Virus record (IMG/VR): IMGVR_UViG_3300031857_000280
Span: 1 to 51,410 of that record
Source: a virus
Direction: 5' to 3' (one strand)
Length of the DNA: 51,410 nucleotides
Every line of letters starts with the position of its first letter. Positions within the stretch are counted from its first letter, which is position 1. Below, piece after piece: positions 1 through 8,363 of this stretch. The notes under the pieces were generated by a model. That model searched no databases. It had not been told where the DNA came from and worked only from the letters and a program-made list of their open reading frames with translations. A program made the position numbers and the translations under genes.

Positions 1-14
1 TCATGATGGAACTC

Positions 15-923
15 CTAGAAAGATTGTGAGAAGCCTACATAATCTTCAGCAAAGTAGCTGAAGTCGCAGTAGTCTTGCACCGACAAGAGCCCTACATCAG
101 GCACTGTGACGGATTCTACACGAGCTGTAGCGAAGAGCAAGACTTTTGCCTCTGCTGCAACCAGTGATTCAAAAAAAGGCTTTTCAGCCAGAAACACGGA
201 AACGTCGGCGGGGGTAACGCCGTGCGCCAGACTTTTGGCCCAGTCGATGAAATCGTTGTCTGCAACAGTTACCTGCTCTGTTTTGGGCAGGGAAGACACA
301 CGGGCGTCGGCGTCGGCCACTGTCACGTCGTCCGCAAAGGTGCGCAAGAACAAAAGCAACGTGGTCAGCGAGTCCTGCATTTCGATCGAGTCGGACAGGC
401 CCTTGAGCGCGGAAACCGTCTCGTCGTCGGCCATGCTAAACGTGTCAGCCAACGCTTTATTGGCCACTTTTGCGACTAAATCTTGCAGCGCTTGGTTGTC
501 TTGTAACAGCTTGAGCGCTGCTGTTGTCGTAGCATCGTTGACAAAAGTGACGTTAGAGATGCCCTTGGCAAAAGAATAAGTCGCCCCGTCGACAGCCTCA
601 GAGCCGTCGTTCATCGCAAAGCCGTCGGCCAAAACTTTAAGAGCCGCTACAGACGCGGAGTCAAGCGTCGTGTAGGCGTCAACCAGCGCTTTGGCTAAGT
701 CAAAATTTGACGCATCAAGCAACAATACGCTGTCGGGAATGAACTTAAAGCGCCCGGACGTATCCAGTATGGCACCAACGGCCAAGTCGATGTAGTTAAT
801 CCTCGCCGCGGGGAGCGCGTAAGCTACCGTTGCAGCAAGATCATCACTGACCGTGACAGCGGCGCGCAGCCGCACAATGGTTGTGGAGCTGGCGGTTGTG
901 TTGGGAACAACCTTAACGCCCAT
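15..923 (-). CDS. Tail fibre-like repetitive structural protein
   Basis: A 302-residue protein, last of the left minus block. From about residue 60 it is built of degenerate repeats of the type 'ALADTFSMAD-D', 'FADDVTVADADA', 'VTVADNDFIDWAKSL', as in fibrous phage appendages. The N-terminus (about 1-50) looks like a beta-rich attachment domain. The start ATG overlaps the stop of the upstream gene by one base (TGATG), so translation is probably coupled. No receptor-binding fold, chaperone domain or enzyme motif is visible. Position after the baseplate-like and adaptor genes supports a virion role; fibre identity is inference from the repeats. Confidence 0.55.
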   Translation of the reverse strand: MGVKVVPNTTASSTTIVRLRAAVTVSDDLAATVAYALPAARINYIDLAVGAILDTSGRFKFIPDSVLLLDASNFDLAKALVDAYTTLDSASVAALKVLADGFAMNDGSEAVDGATYSFAKGISNVTFVNDATTTAALKLLQDNQALQDLVAKVANKALADTFSMADDETVSALKGLSDSIEMQDSLTTLLLFLRTFADDVTVADADARVSSLPKTEQVTVADNDFIDWAKSLAHGVTPADVSVFLAEKPFFESLVAAEAKVLLFATARVESVTVPDVGLLSVQDYCDFSYFAEDYVGFSQSF

Positions 924-1255
924 CAGAAATCCTGTCGAATCTTGAACTTCAGCGAGTCGTAGACCGTCTGAATTTGACCGTCGGAGAACGTGATCTCGAT
1001 CTCGCCTTCATAGTCTCCAGGCTCGCCGGCGAGCATTTCAGGAGCCGTAGCAGGGTAGAACGCTACCACACCGCCAGAGCCGTTGGTCACCGCGCCGGTC
1101 ACAGTCGCCGTAAGAGTTTCAGCGCCAGCAGCGCGGAACTTCAAGAGCACCGTGGCCCCGGTAATGTTAATAGCCGCGCCAGTCGTGTCGTCTGTGATGG
1201 TGCAGACAATGGCTGGGCGCGTGTCATTGCGAACGAGGCGAATCTTTTCGGACAT
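923..1255 (-). CDS. BppU-N-like structural protein
   Basis: A 110-residue all-beta protein. The opening 'IRLVRNDTRPAIVCTITDD' and the later 'GDYEGEIEITFSDGQIQT' resemble the N-terminal Ig-like domain of phage upper baseplate proteins (BppU/DUF2479), which attaches receptor-binding components to the tail. The length fits that single domain. The ribosome-binding site AAGGA sits before ATG. It is followed by the fibre-like gene with a one-base overlap, consistent with a fibre attachment role. The assignment is by fold resemblance. Confidence 0.5.
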   Translation of the reverse strand: MSEKIRLVRNDTRPAIVCTITDDTTGAAINITGATVLLKFRAAGAETLTATVTGAVTNGSGGVVAFYPATAPEMLAGEPGDYEGEIEITFSDGQIQTVYDSLKFKIRQDF

Positions 1256-1264
1256 GGTGGTTCC

Positions 1265-1870
1265 TTACACAAACGGGCGCTGGCGCACCGTGAGCTGCAC
1301 GCCGCGATATTCGCGGATGCGTGTTTTTGTGACAGCCTGCTCGTACAGCGCCTTGTGCATGGTAGCAAGGTTCATGTCAGACCATTCTTTGCCCGGCATG
1401 ATGGCCAGCTGGGCCACTGTGCCGTTGACCAGAATATCAGCCCAGGTAGCGTAAATCCAGTCCTCGACACCGGTAGCGTCACGTGCGGGCTTGAGCACCG
1501 CAGAGACCTTCATCACAGCGCGCTTGTCTGGTGTGGGGAACACGCGAATCGTGCGGTCCGAATGAATCCAGTACAGCCGCGGTGAGCCGATTTCATCACG
1601 GCGTTCAAACGGAATCAGACGGAACTCAGTGCGATCGAGCTGCTGCTTGTCGAGCACCACGGCCAGCACGTCTTCGACTTCCGCCTCGGCGTCAAGGTCG
1701 TACTCAACCTGGTTCACGGCCAAGTAGATGGCGTCGATGTCGTCCTGCCACAGGTACGTCTTGGTGAAGAAGTCCCGTGCCGTCAACGCCAAATAGGTCT
1801 TGATGCTGGCGTTGGGGCAGCCAGGTAGGTGGGGGGTAATCAGCGGGAGAAAGTCGTCCCAGGTCTTCAT
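1265..1870 (-). CDS. Probable head-tail or tail adaptor protein
   Basis: A 201-residue protein directly downstream of a second adaptor-like gene, with a TAATG stop/start overlap. The opening 'WDDFLPLITPHLPGCP' and repeated Trp/Tyr/Arg-rich segments resemble small podovirus connector or gateway proteins, but no diagnostic motif can be named. In podoviruses, genes between coat and fibre form the short tail tube and gateway, and this location is the main support. Function is inference. Confidence 0.45.
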   Translation of the reverse strand: MKTWDDFLPLITPHLPGCPNASIKTYLALTARDFFTKTYLWQDDIDAIYLAVNQVEYDLDAEAEVEDVLAVVLDKQQLDRTEFRLIPFERRDEIGSPRLYWIHSDRTIRVFPTPDKRAVMKVSAVLKPARDATGVEDWIYATWADILVNGTVAQLAIMPGKEWSDMNLATMHKALYEQAVTKTRIREYRGVQLTVRQRPFV

Positions 1871-2547
1871 TATGCGGCTCCTGGCTGCGCTGCAGCCTCA
1901 GACTGACCCTTGATGCCCAGACCGTTCTGGAACGCTTGGTAGTGCGCCACGGCGCGCGCAGAGTTAGCCGACACCTCAGCGTCCTTGCTGTAGGCGCGGT
2001 ACATCACATAGTCGATGAGCACGTTGCCGAAGCTGTCGTCAATGCGGATAACCTCGGCCGTGGCTGGGTCGGCCAACTGTATTTCTGTCAGCGTGTGCGC
2101 AGCCGGCACCGACGAGTAGATGATCTCAAGCTGCGCGCCGACGGCCGCAGGCGGGTACACCAGAAACTCACGGGGTAGGCGGGGATCAAACGCGTAGCGC
2201 TCGATGGTCACCGCACCGGTGTTGCCGTACCACGAACGGTCCATGTCGTCGAGGGTCTGACGGGTGATGAGCTTGACCGGCGACTTGGTAGCGCTGGAAG
2301 CTACGTTGCGCACCACATCCAGTAACTGGGTAGCAGCTGCGAACGTGGAAGTGATCTGTTGGCGAGGGCCAGCTACGCATGCGTAGGTGCCTGTCTTCGC
2401 GTTGCTGTCAGGGCGGAAGATAACGATCTCGCGGTACGCGTCGTTAAGCCAGCCTTGCAGCTCAAGGACTGGCCACCGCACGCCGGTGGCGTCTTTCAAA
2501 AGCGTCTGGGCTTTCGAGATGACGTCGACAACTTTGACGGTGGCCAT
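1870..2547 (-). CDS. Phage adaptor protein (DUF6682-like)
   Basis: A 225-residue protein resembling DUF6682-type phage adaptors: an N-terminal helical part ('LLKDATGVRWPVLELQGWLN'), a central beta region with 'FLVYPPA', and a C-terminal helical stretch ('YVMYRAYSKDAEVSANSARA'). These adaptors attach below the portal as the first tail ring. It follows the coat genes and precedes a second adaptor candidate, as expected for a podovirus head-tail connector. Ribosome-binding site GAGG lies before ATG. Confidence 0.6.
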   Translation of the reverse strand: MATVKVVDVISKAQTLLKDATGVRWPVLELQGWLNDAYREIVIFRPDSNAKTGTYACVAGPRQQITSTFAAATQLLDVVRNVASSATKSPVKLITRQTLDDMDRSWYGNTGAVTIERYAFDPRLPREFLVYPPAAVGAQLEIIYSSVPAAHTLTEIQLADPATAEVIRIDDSFGNVLIDYVMYRAYSKDAEVSANSARAVAHYQAFQNGLGIKGQSEAAAQPGAA

Positions 2548-2563
2548 GGGTTACCTCGCAGAA

Positions 2564-2833
2564 TTATTCGGTGCCGAGGTCGATCTCGGGTTCAGCTGGG
2601 GTAGATTCTACAGCAGCAGGCTTTGCTTTGCGAGGGGTTTTGGAGGCGGACTCTTTGGGCTCTACGTCGACGGTGTTGTCTTCACGATCGGCCAGGGCCT
2701 TACCAGCTTCAGTAAAAACCAGCTCGGTGCCTTCAAACACGCCGATCACAATGGATTGGCCGCCAACGGTGGCGCGCGCTTTGTTTGCCAGGATTTGGCC
2801 GCCTACGCGGTCCATCAATTCTTGAATTGTCAT
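2564..2833 (-). CDS. Small hypothetical protein in the coat block
   Basis: An 89-residue protein not recognised by name. Residues 1-50 look folded (short helix then beta strands); the rest is a Lys/Pro/Ala/Glu-rich, probably disordered tail. A clear GGAG precedes ATG. It is the first gene after the terminator at 2848-2874, so it is either read through from the coat operon or has its own promoter that I cannot see. Confidence 0.6.
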   Translation of the reverse strand: MTIQELMDRVGGQILANKARATVGGQSIVIGVFEGTELVFTEAGKALADREDNTVDVEPKESASKTPRKAKPAAVESTPAEPEIDLGTE

Positions 2834-2847
2834 GCGTTACTCCAAAA

Positions 2848-2874
2848 GGTAAAAAGGGCCCCGTAGGGCCCTTT
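2848..2874 (-). terminator. Intrinsic terminator after the 110-aa coat-block gene
   Basis: On the minus strand a perfect 9-bp stem (AAAGGGCCC / GGGCCCTTT) with a four-base loop runs into a short T tract. It lies between the stop at 2888 and the next start at 2833. Confidence 0.8.
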
Positions 2875-2887
2875 CATTGTGCCACGA

Positions 2888-3220
2888 TTAGGCGCTGAGG
2901 ACAGCACCCCAGTTTTCGCTGCCCAAGCTGATATAGGTACCAGACATGTTGGCAGCCAAAGCCTTGGCGGCGTTAGCAGAACCGCCGTTGATCGCGCCAC
3001 CGGTAGCGGCGTACACGTTCAAAGAAGCAGCAGAAATGTTCACGATGTGAACGATGTCACCAACGGGACGCTCAGCAGGCAACTTAACACCGTCGCTGGC
3101 GGTGCCAGTGGTGACGACGTTAACAGCGCCGGTCAGCGCAGTAGCGCCGGCTTGAGTTTGGGTGGTACCGGCGGTAGCAGTAGCGTAGCCGCCGATGGAA
3201 CGAGCAAATTGAGTCGACAT
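2888..3220 (-). CDS. Small virion protein candidate (decoration-like)
   Basis: A 110-residue Ala/Gly/Thr/Asn-rich, beta-prone protein of low complexity, with a strong GGAG before ATG. It is flanked on both sides by intrinsic terminators and sits immediately downstream of the coat gene. Highly expressed head decoration or stabilising proteins often occupy this place. No family can be named from the sequence alone, so decoration is inference. Confidence 0.5.
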   Translation of the reverse strand: MSTQFARSIGGYATATAGTTQTQAGATALTGAVNVVTTGTASDGVKLPAERPVGDIVHIVNISAASLNVYAATGGAINGGSANAAKALAANMSGTYISLGSENWGAVLSA

Positions 3221-3235
3221 GGAATACTCCTAAAA

Positions 3236-3267
3236 ATGGAAGAAAGAAAGGGCCCTCGAAGGGGCCC
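3236..3267 (-). terminator. Intrinsic terminator after the coat gene
   Basis: On the minus strand GGGCCC, a six-base loop (CTTCGA) and GGGCCC are followed by TTTCTTTCTT, seven bases after the coat stop codon. It could uncouple coat expression from the genes downstream. Confidence 0.75.
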
Positions 3268-3273
3268 AGTTCA

Positions 3274-4275
3274 TCAGCTGGCGGAACCAACCTGTGCAAC
3301 GACCAGAGCTTCTGGCTTGACAGTCTTGCGACCGTACACAGCCAAACCGCGGACGATGTCGCCGAAGTCGGTCTGGTTGCGCAGAGGCTCAGTCTTGTTC
3401 ACGGTCATGGCGAAAGACACAGCGGCCTTTGTGCCAGCAACCATGGTGCGACGGGCTTTAGCGCTGGACACGGTACCGCCGGTAGCGGGATCGGTCAAAC
3501 CAGCAACCAAGGCCTTGCCTGCAGCGCCACGTGGCAACAGGTTCGACACGTAGACCGTGAAACGGTCCAACATACCGATCTTGCCGCTACGGATGGTCGA
3601 CTGAGCGTCGCCGGTGAAGTAGGCTTGAGCGATGTTCGACTGCATCAACAGGTGACGATCGAAGGGGCTGATTACCAACCAGCGGCCGTCTTCAGGCACG
3701 TTCTGCTCGTCCAACACGGTGGACATACGCAGGATACCCTTCAAGACGTTCTCAGGAGTGGCTTGGTCGATAGGAGTGACATCGGTGCCCAAGTTGTAGG
3801 CAGCAGAGATCGCACCAGCGGTGGCGCCTTCGTTAGCAGCAGCAGGGCCTTCGGTCACGAAGCTGTTGAAAAACACTTCGTTTTCGATGCTGATCTTCAA
3901 CTGCTTGGCAGCGTCTTCGGTGAACATGTTCATCAAGTTCATGTCGGACTGATAGGCCAACACGTCGTTGACTTGCACGCCGAAGTACTTGCCCTTATTG
4001 ACCTGCATGTCTTGGAAGATCGGGGTGGGAACTTCGTAGGACAGGTTCTGGCCAACGGTGTAGTCGCTGATGCTGATGGAAGGAGCCAAGCGGATACGGA
4101 TGGTATCGCCTTGGTTCTTCAGTTCACCTTCGTAATCGGTGTTGGCGATTTCCGACAACATCGTGTTCTGGTAGAACTTGGCCAGCAACTTGCCGGACCA
4201 CAGGGTGGGGATGAAAGCGCCGGAGTACGAAGGGTTCGTGTTGAACGGCGATTGGACGGGATAAACTGCAGCCAT
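3274..4275 (-). CDS. Major capsid protein
   Basis: A 333-residue protein with features of P22 coat-like major capsid proteins: an N-terminal arm, 'ENEVFFNSF' in the spine helix region, 'RWLVISPFDRHLL' in the central domain and a C-terminal 'FGDIVRGLAVYGRKTV'. It assembles the icosahedral shell around the scaffold encoded just upstream. It has the strongest ribosome-binding site in the block (AGGAGG, five bases before ATG) and its own terminator, both fitting very high expression. Genome order portal-scaffold-coat is canonical. Confidence 0.85.
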   Translation of the reverse strand: MAAVYPVQSPFNTNPSYSGAFIPTLWSGKLLAKFYQNTMLSEIANTDYEGELKNQGDTIRIRLAPSISISDYTVGQNLSYEVPTPIFQDMQVNKGKYFGVQVNDVLAYQSDMNLMNMFTEDAAKQLKISIENEVFFNSFVTEGPAAANEGATAGAISAAYNLGTDVTPIDQATPENVLKGILRMSTVLDEQNVPEDGRWLVISPFDRHLLMQSNIAQAYFTGDAQSTIRSGKIGMLDRFTVYVSNLLPRGAAGKALVAGLTDPATGGTVSSAKARRTMVAGTKAAVSFAMTVNKTEPLRNQTDFGDIVRGLAVYGRKTVKPEALVVAQVGSAS

Positions 4276-4319
4276 TTTGGCCTCCTAAAACAAATGTTGG
4301 TTGTGCTGTGTTCGTGGGA

Positions 4320-5291
4320 TCACGCGGTCACGCGACCTTCCATAAACGCAGCGTCGATTTCAGCTTCAAGTTTCTGTGCCTCGCTGTGCTGTCCGCGGCT
4401 CGCCAGTTGTGACGCCTTCAGGTACATCGACTGGACTTGAGAGTCCGTGTAGACCTTACCTTTTTGCGACGCTTGCGGGGCGCCTGTTGCACTACGAGTC
4501 GGCTGAATCTGGCGCTCAAGTTCGTCGGCTTTGGGCTTGTTTTGCTCTGCGGGACCCAATGTCTTTTTAAACAGGTCCACGTAGTATGCAACGCCTTCAG
4601 CATCGCCGGTCACATACGCTTGCTCGGCAACAGATTTGCGCGGGCCACGCAGCACCGGGTCAACTCCATTGAGCCAGTCAATCCAACGGGGGTCGGTATT
4701 AACCTGCTCGAAGTCTGGGACCAAACGGTACAGACGGGTCTCAAAGGACGCCTCAGTGACTTGGTTGCCGGTCGTGTTCAGCTGCTCGCGCAACTTGGCA
4801 TTCTCAGCTTTCATGTCATCAAGGTCCTTGCGGAACTCTGCTGCAACTTCACGTGCAACCTTGCGTTGGACCTCAATCAGGTCCGCTCCAAACGCTTGAA
4901 CATCATCATCAGTCACCAACTTCTCAGCAACCGCGGGCTTGGCTTCAGGCTTGGGGGCTTCGGCAGCTTTTTGGAGTGCATCCATACGCTGCGTCAACTC
5001 TTTGACCTGGGAGTGCAAGCGAGGAACTTCGGCGTCGTACATGCCCTTGAGGGTTTTGTACTTCTGCTCCCATTTCTCTTCCGCAACCACCTGTTCGGTT
5101 GGCTTTTCTGTCTTCACTTCCGGCTGAGGGTCCGGTTGATTGTTCTGGGTGTCCTCGACAGGCTGTGCCGGGGCAGGGTCAGAATCCGTGGGTTTCACCT
5201 CTGTAGGTGTTGGGTTCTGTTCCGCAGCCAGCTGCGCTTCGATTTTTTCCAGTTCCTTCAACTGAGCTTCTACTTGCCTTGGTAACGACAT
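4320..5291 (-). CDS. Scaffold-like capsid assembly protein
   Basis: A 323-residue protein directly upstream of the coat gene. It is Pro/Glu/Lys/Gln-rich and disordered over residues 20-85, followed by a long predicted coiled coil (about 90-180) and a helical, charged C-terminus such as bind coat subunits. I place the start at the ATG preceded by AAAGGA (seven-base spacing); a TTG seven codons upstream in frame is less likely. It should direct procapsid assembly and then leave. The assignment rests on composition and position. Confidence 0.7.
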   Translation of the reverse strand: MSLPRQVEAQLKELEKIEAQLAAEQNPTPTEVKPTDSDPAPAQPVEDTQNNQPDPQPEVKTEKPTEQVVAEEKWEQKYKTLKGMYDAEVPRLHSQVKELTQRMDALQKAAEAPKPEAKPAVAEKLVTDDDVQAFGADLIEVQRKVAREVAAEFRKDLDDMKAENAKLREQLNTTGNQVTEASFETRLYRLVPDFEQVNTDPRWIDWLNGVDPVLRGPRKSVAEQAYVTGDAEGVAYYVDLFKKTLGPAEQNKPKADELERQIQPTRSATGAPQASQKGKVYTDSQVQSMYLKASQLASRGQHSEAQKLEAEIDAAFMEGRVTA

Positions 5292-5366
5292 TACATTTCC
5301 TTTCAGCTCCAACTCCGTTTTAGGCTCCTACTGCGGTCTGCCCTTGCGTAATGGTTTGCTTACGGT

Positions 5367-5395
5367 TTAAAAACCCGGCTCAGATTTTGAGCCGG
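5367..5395 (-). terminator. Intrinsic terminator overlapping a stop codon
   Basis: On the minus strand CCGGCTCA / TGAGCCGG (8-bp stem, five-base loop) is followed by GTTTTT. The stop codon of the 81-aa gene lies inside the stem. It separates portal-side genes from the scaffold and coat genes. Confidence 0.8.
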
Positions 5396-5625
5396 TCGAG
5401 AGTCTCGCTTGATCCTTCGACCGCTGCGAGAAAATCTGTGAAGACCTCAGCCCTGCCTTGGAGTCTGTGGATTCGCGCAGGGTCTTCTGCGTAAATCAGC
5501 GCCGTCTTGGTCTCTTCCAGGCGAGCCCGGAGCAGTTCAAGCAGACTTTCAGACTCTGGCAGCTTGCATCGCTGTAAGGCGTGCATCTGCTGCCGGGTGG
5601 GCTTGAGGCCTAAAATAATCTTCAT
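5380..5625 (-). CDS. Small portal-adjacent protein
   Basis: An 81-residue helical protein between portal and scaffold. The pattern 'LESLLELLRARLEETKTAL' followed by 'IHRLQGRAEVFTDFL' resembles the small helical proteins often found beside podovirus portals, which have no assigned function. Its stop codon falls inside the terminator stem at 5375-5395. The upstream ribosome-binding site is weak. Confidence 0.6.
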   Translation of the reverse strand: MKIILGLKPTRQQMHALQRCKLPESESLLELLRARLEETKTALIYAEDPARIHRLQGRAEVFTDFLAAVEGSSETLDRLKI

Positions 5626-5659
5626 GTGGCGAATTCTATACTAACAAACGGGTTAGTTG

Positions 5660-7744
5660 TCAAACACCATTGGGTCGTGGCGACATCATGTTGCCTTCAC
5701 GACCACCGACCTGACTTCCGTCAGGCAGGATGTTTCGCGGTGCGGGGCCTTGCGTCATGCCTTGGCCACCGCCCTGCTGCATTTGACCAGCGATCGCCTG
5801 GAGCTGCTGTTGCAGCTGCCCAATAACCTGCTGTTGCTGCTGGATGGTGCTGATCTGCTGACGGTCAGGCACGATGCGGTCCACGTTGCCACTGAGGTTT
5901 CGAGCCGCGTCGCGCATGAGTTCGGCGATGCCGTCCATACCCACGACCTGCTGAGCCACCGGGCTGTTAAGCACCAGGGTCATGAACTCGTTGCGGCGGA
6001 TGGCTTCGGCTTCCTTGACCACCAGCGCTGAGGCGCCGCGGGCTACCACTTGGATGTCGCCCTTGAGGTCTGGGTCTTCCGAGTAGCGGATGTTGTCTTC
6101 GTACAAGCGCTCGATGGCCGGCACGATGATGTTGTGGTCGATGTTGTTGATGACCTGCTTGATGCCCTTGCCAGCGTTGCTGATCAGCATGGACAGGCCA
6201 GACGACGTGCGCGCAGCACCAGGTGTGTTCTCGCCCGACATGTAGCGCGGCAGCATGGTGTCCTCGTCGGCGCGCGCAGAGAACTTGTCGAACACCGCCA
6301 TGAGTTCGTTGGCATTGCTGTTGGGCTGGAAGAACTGCACAGGGGCCGAGCTGTCAGCGATCTCCGACTGCTGAAACTGCCAGATTTTCCAAGGGTACAT
6401 CTGGGTGATGTCTTCGCCTGGGGGCAGACGCGAGACGTTCACGCCGACTTGCGGGCCGGAGCTGATGCCCATGTTGTTGGCCAAGGCGCGCGCGGCCGAG
6501 TTCACCATGACTTGGGAGTCGCGGCACAGGTCTGGCACGCCCTTGCCTTCGATCTGGCCGGGGATGGTCTCGTAGGCCGTCACGTAGTACGGCTTGCGGC
6601 CCAGCGGGTCGTAGTTGAGCGATGCGCGAATCACGTTGTTGCCGATGAGCCACACCTCGCAGGGGTACGACAGCACGGGGTCTGGAATGTCCTTCTCAGA
6701 CATGCCCCACTCGCGCAGCGTCTTGCCTTCGATGTAGTCCCACAGCTGCAGGGCGTCGAGCAAGTCGGTCGTGAAGGTGGCCTCGGTGGTGTCCTTGCCT
6801 TCGGCTTCAGCCTTGGCGGTGTCGGTCCAGAGCCACTCGGTCAAACCGTATCCGCGGAACTCTGCGAGCACCGTGCGGATGGCGTCGTTGTTGTATCCGG
6901 GCACGTCGATCAGGGCCTGCAGCGACTCGGCGGTCATCTTGTGGCGCTCGATCACGAAGCCGTCTTGGATGTCCGAGGCCCACGGTGCCCAGTACAACAT
7001 GAACGGGTCAACGCGTTCCCACTCGTTGCGAATCTGCTCGACTGGCTCGAGCGTGCCGTTGTTCCACTTCATCGTCTTGCGCTTGCGCTTGACCGGGCCC
7101 TTGAGCACGGCGTACGGGAAGGTGACGATGTCTTCGATGAACTCGTTGAGCGCTTTGGTCCAGCCGCCTTCGGCCAGCTGGTCTTCCATCTTGCGCTCCA
7201 TGCGCTCGACGCGCACGGTGGCCTCTTCCTGGATACGACGCATGGCCGCGTCTTTCATCCGGCTGGCGATCTCGCGCAACTGCTCAGGTGTGGGCGTCTG
7301 CTGTCCTTGCTCCATGAGCATCTGCAGCTCTTGAGCCATTTCTTGCTGCAGGCCTTGCACCACGTTGTCGGGCAGCGTGGCTTCCGGCGTTGGGTCGATG
7401 CCCCAGGCCTTGTCCATGCCTTGGCCAGTCAGCGTGTCGCGCAACCAACTCGTGGCCGCACGGGACTTGACCGAGGTCAGCTGGATGTAAATCTCGGAGC
7501 CGCCTTGGCGCTTGATGTCCGCCAGCATCTCGGGATCGTACTCACCGTTGCGCTGACGCAGGCCTTGGAGCATCCGCTCCTCGAGGTCTCGCTTGCCGTC
7601 TTTGGCAGTCTCCCATCGCGAGCGCACGTGAGCGGCGAGGCCTTGGATGACCGGCTTGGCCTGCATCTCGTCGTTGCGACGTTTTGCTTGAGCCTCGAGG
7701 TCCGATGCGCGAGCGACGGGGATGAGTGCGATTCCTGTTGCCAT
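5660..7744 (-). CDS. Portal protein
   Basis: A 694-residue protein of podovirus portal size, encoded between the terminase side and the scaffold. Visible portal-like features are 'RMLQGLRQRNGEYD' near the N-terminus, 'DIVTFPYAVLKGPVKRKR' and 'WERVDPFMLYWAPWASDI' in the middle, and 'MGISSGPQVGVNVSRL' in the crown-stem region. A long Gln-rich C-terminus (about 630-680) probably forms the barrel. Twelve copies should form the DNA channel docking terminase. Ribosome-binding site AAAGG precedes ATG. Confidence 0.85.
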   Translation of the reverse strand: MATGIALIPVARASDLEAQAKRRNDEMQAKPVIQGLAAHVRSRWETAKDGKRDLEERMLQGLRQRNGEYDPEMLADIKRQGGSEIYIQLTSVKSRAATSWLRDTLTGQGMDKAWGIDPTPEATLPDNVVQGLQQEMAQELQMLMEQGQQTPTPEQLREIASRMKDAAMRRIQEEATVRVERMERKMEDQLAEGGWTKALNEFIEDIVTFPYAVLKGPVKRKRKTMKWNNGTLEPVEQIRNEWERVDPFMLYWAPWASDIQDGFVIERHKMTAESLQALIDVPGYNNDAIRTVLAEFRGYGLTEWLWTDTAKAEAEGKDTTEATFTTDLLDALQLWDYIEGKTLREWGMSEKDIPDPVLSYPCEVWLIGNNVIRASLNYDPLGRKPYYVTAYETIPGQIEGKGVPDLCRDSQVMVNSAARALANNMGISSGPQVGVNVSRLPPGEDITQMYPWKIWQFQQSEIADSSAPVQFFQPNSNANELMAVFDKFSARADEDTMLPRYMSGENTPGAARTSSGLSMLISNAGKGIKQVINNIDHNIIVPAIERLYEDNIRYSEDPDLKGDIQVVARGASALVVKEAEAIRRNEFMTLVLNSPVAQQVVGMDGIAELMRDAARNLSGNVDRIVPDRQQISTIQQQQQVIGQLQQQLQAIAGQMQQGGGQGMTQGPAPRNILPDGSQVGGREGNMMSPRPNGV

Positions 7745-7753
7745 GTTGTGCCT

Positions 7754-8311
7754 TTATGCGTCTTCGCTCCAGCGAGCCTTGAAGAGACCTGTTGCGGTTG
7801 TGTTGCCGATGTTAACGATGCGGACGTAGTACGTGCCAGCTGGAAACCCAGTAGGGAACTCCTCCCCACCATGCTGCCGAGTTGATTGATTTTCGTTGTT
7901 GCCAGCGTAAAGCAAGAACTTGTCCAGCGTGGTGCCCCCGGTGAGTGTGCCACCTGATGTCATTGTGGTGGTCGAGGCTCTTGCCGGCACTGTGCTTATG
8001 TTGTTCGTGCGCTGGATTGTCAACGCCGAATTGAACGTACCGCCCTCGGTGCCGCCACTAACAATCTCCACTGTGGTGTCAGATGTGACCATGTCGACAA
8101 AAAAGTCGCGCATGATGGTGTTCGACGTGAGGACCACCTTGATGACCAGTGTGGCGCCCTGAGCAATGCTCAAATCACGGAACGTGAAATACTGCCGGCC
8201 CTCGTTGAACGCTCGGCTCGACGGCTCGAATAGCATCACGCCTGCAGCGCCGTGCGCCTGCTCAAACCACCCTGTTCGGGGGTTGAGGTAGTTGGTCGTC
8301 ATGTTGCTCAC
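7754..8311 (-). CDS. Beta-rich structural protein next to portal
   Basis: A 185-residue protein between large terminase and portal. It is beta-strand-rich with many Thr/Asn/Gly residues; the C-terminal part ('FPAGTYYVRIVNIGNTTAT') looks like a jelly-roll or Ig-like strand pattern. The start is probably the GTG at 8311, because GGAG lies six bases before it; an ATG three codons later lacks a site. I cannot name a family. A head fibre or minor capsid role is possible. Confidence 0.55.
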   Translation of the reverse strand: MSNMTTNYLNPRTGWFEQAHGAAGVMLFEPSSRAFNEGRQYFTFRDLSIAQGATLVIKVVLTSNTIMRDFFVDMVTSDTTVEIVSGGTEGGTFNSALTIQRTNNISTVPARASTTTMTSGGTLTGGTTLDKFLLYAGNNENQSTRQHGGEEFPTGFPAGTYYVRIVNIGNTTATGLFKARWSEDA

Positions 8312-8363
8312 GTGGGACTCCCCGCTGTTTGATTCGCAGATTGTACCCCCGCAGAGGGCGCGG

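Noticed and set aside
6050-7885. 611-codon plus-strand frame opposite the portal gene
   Set aside because: Shadow of the portal gene with Leu/His/Val/Gly-biased low-information sequence and no recognisable family.
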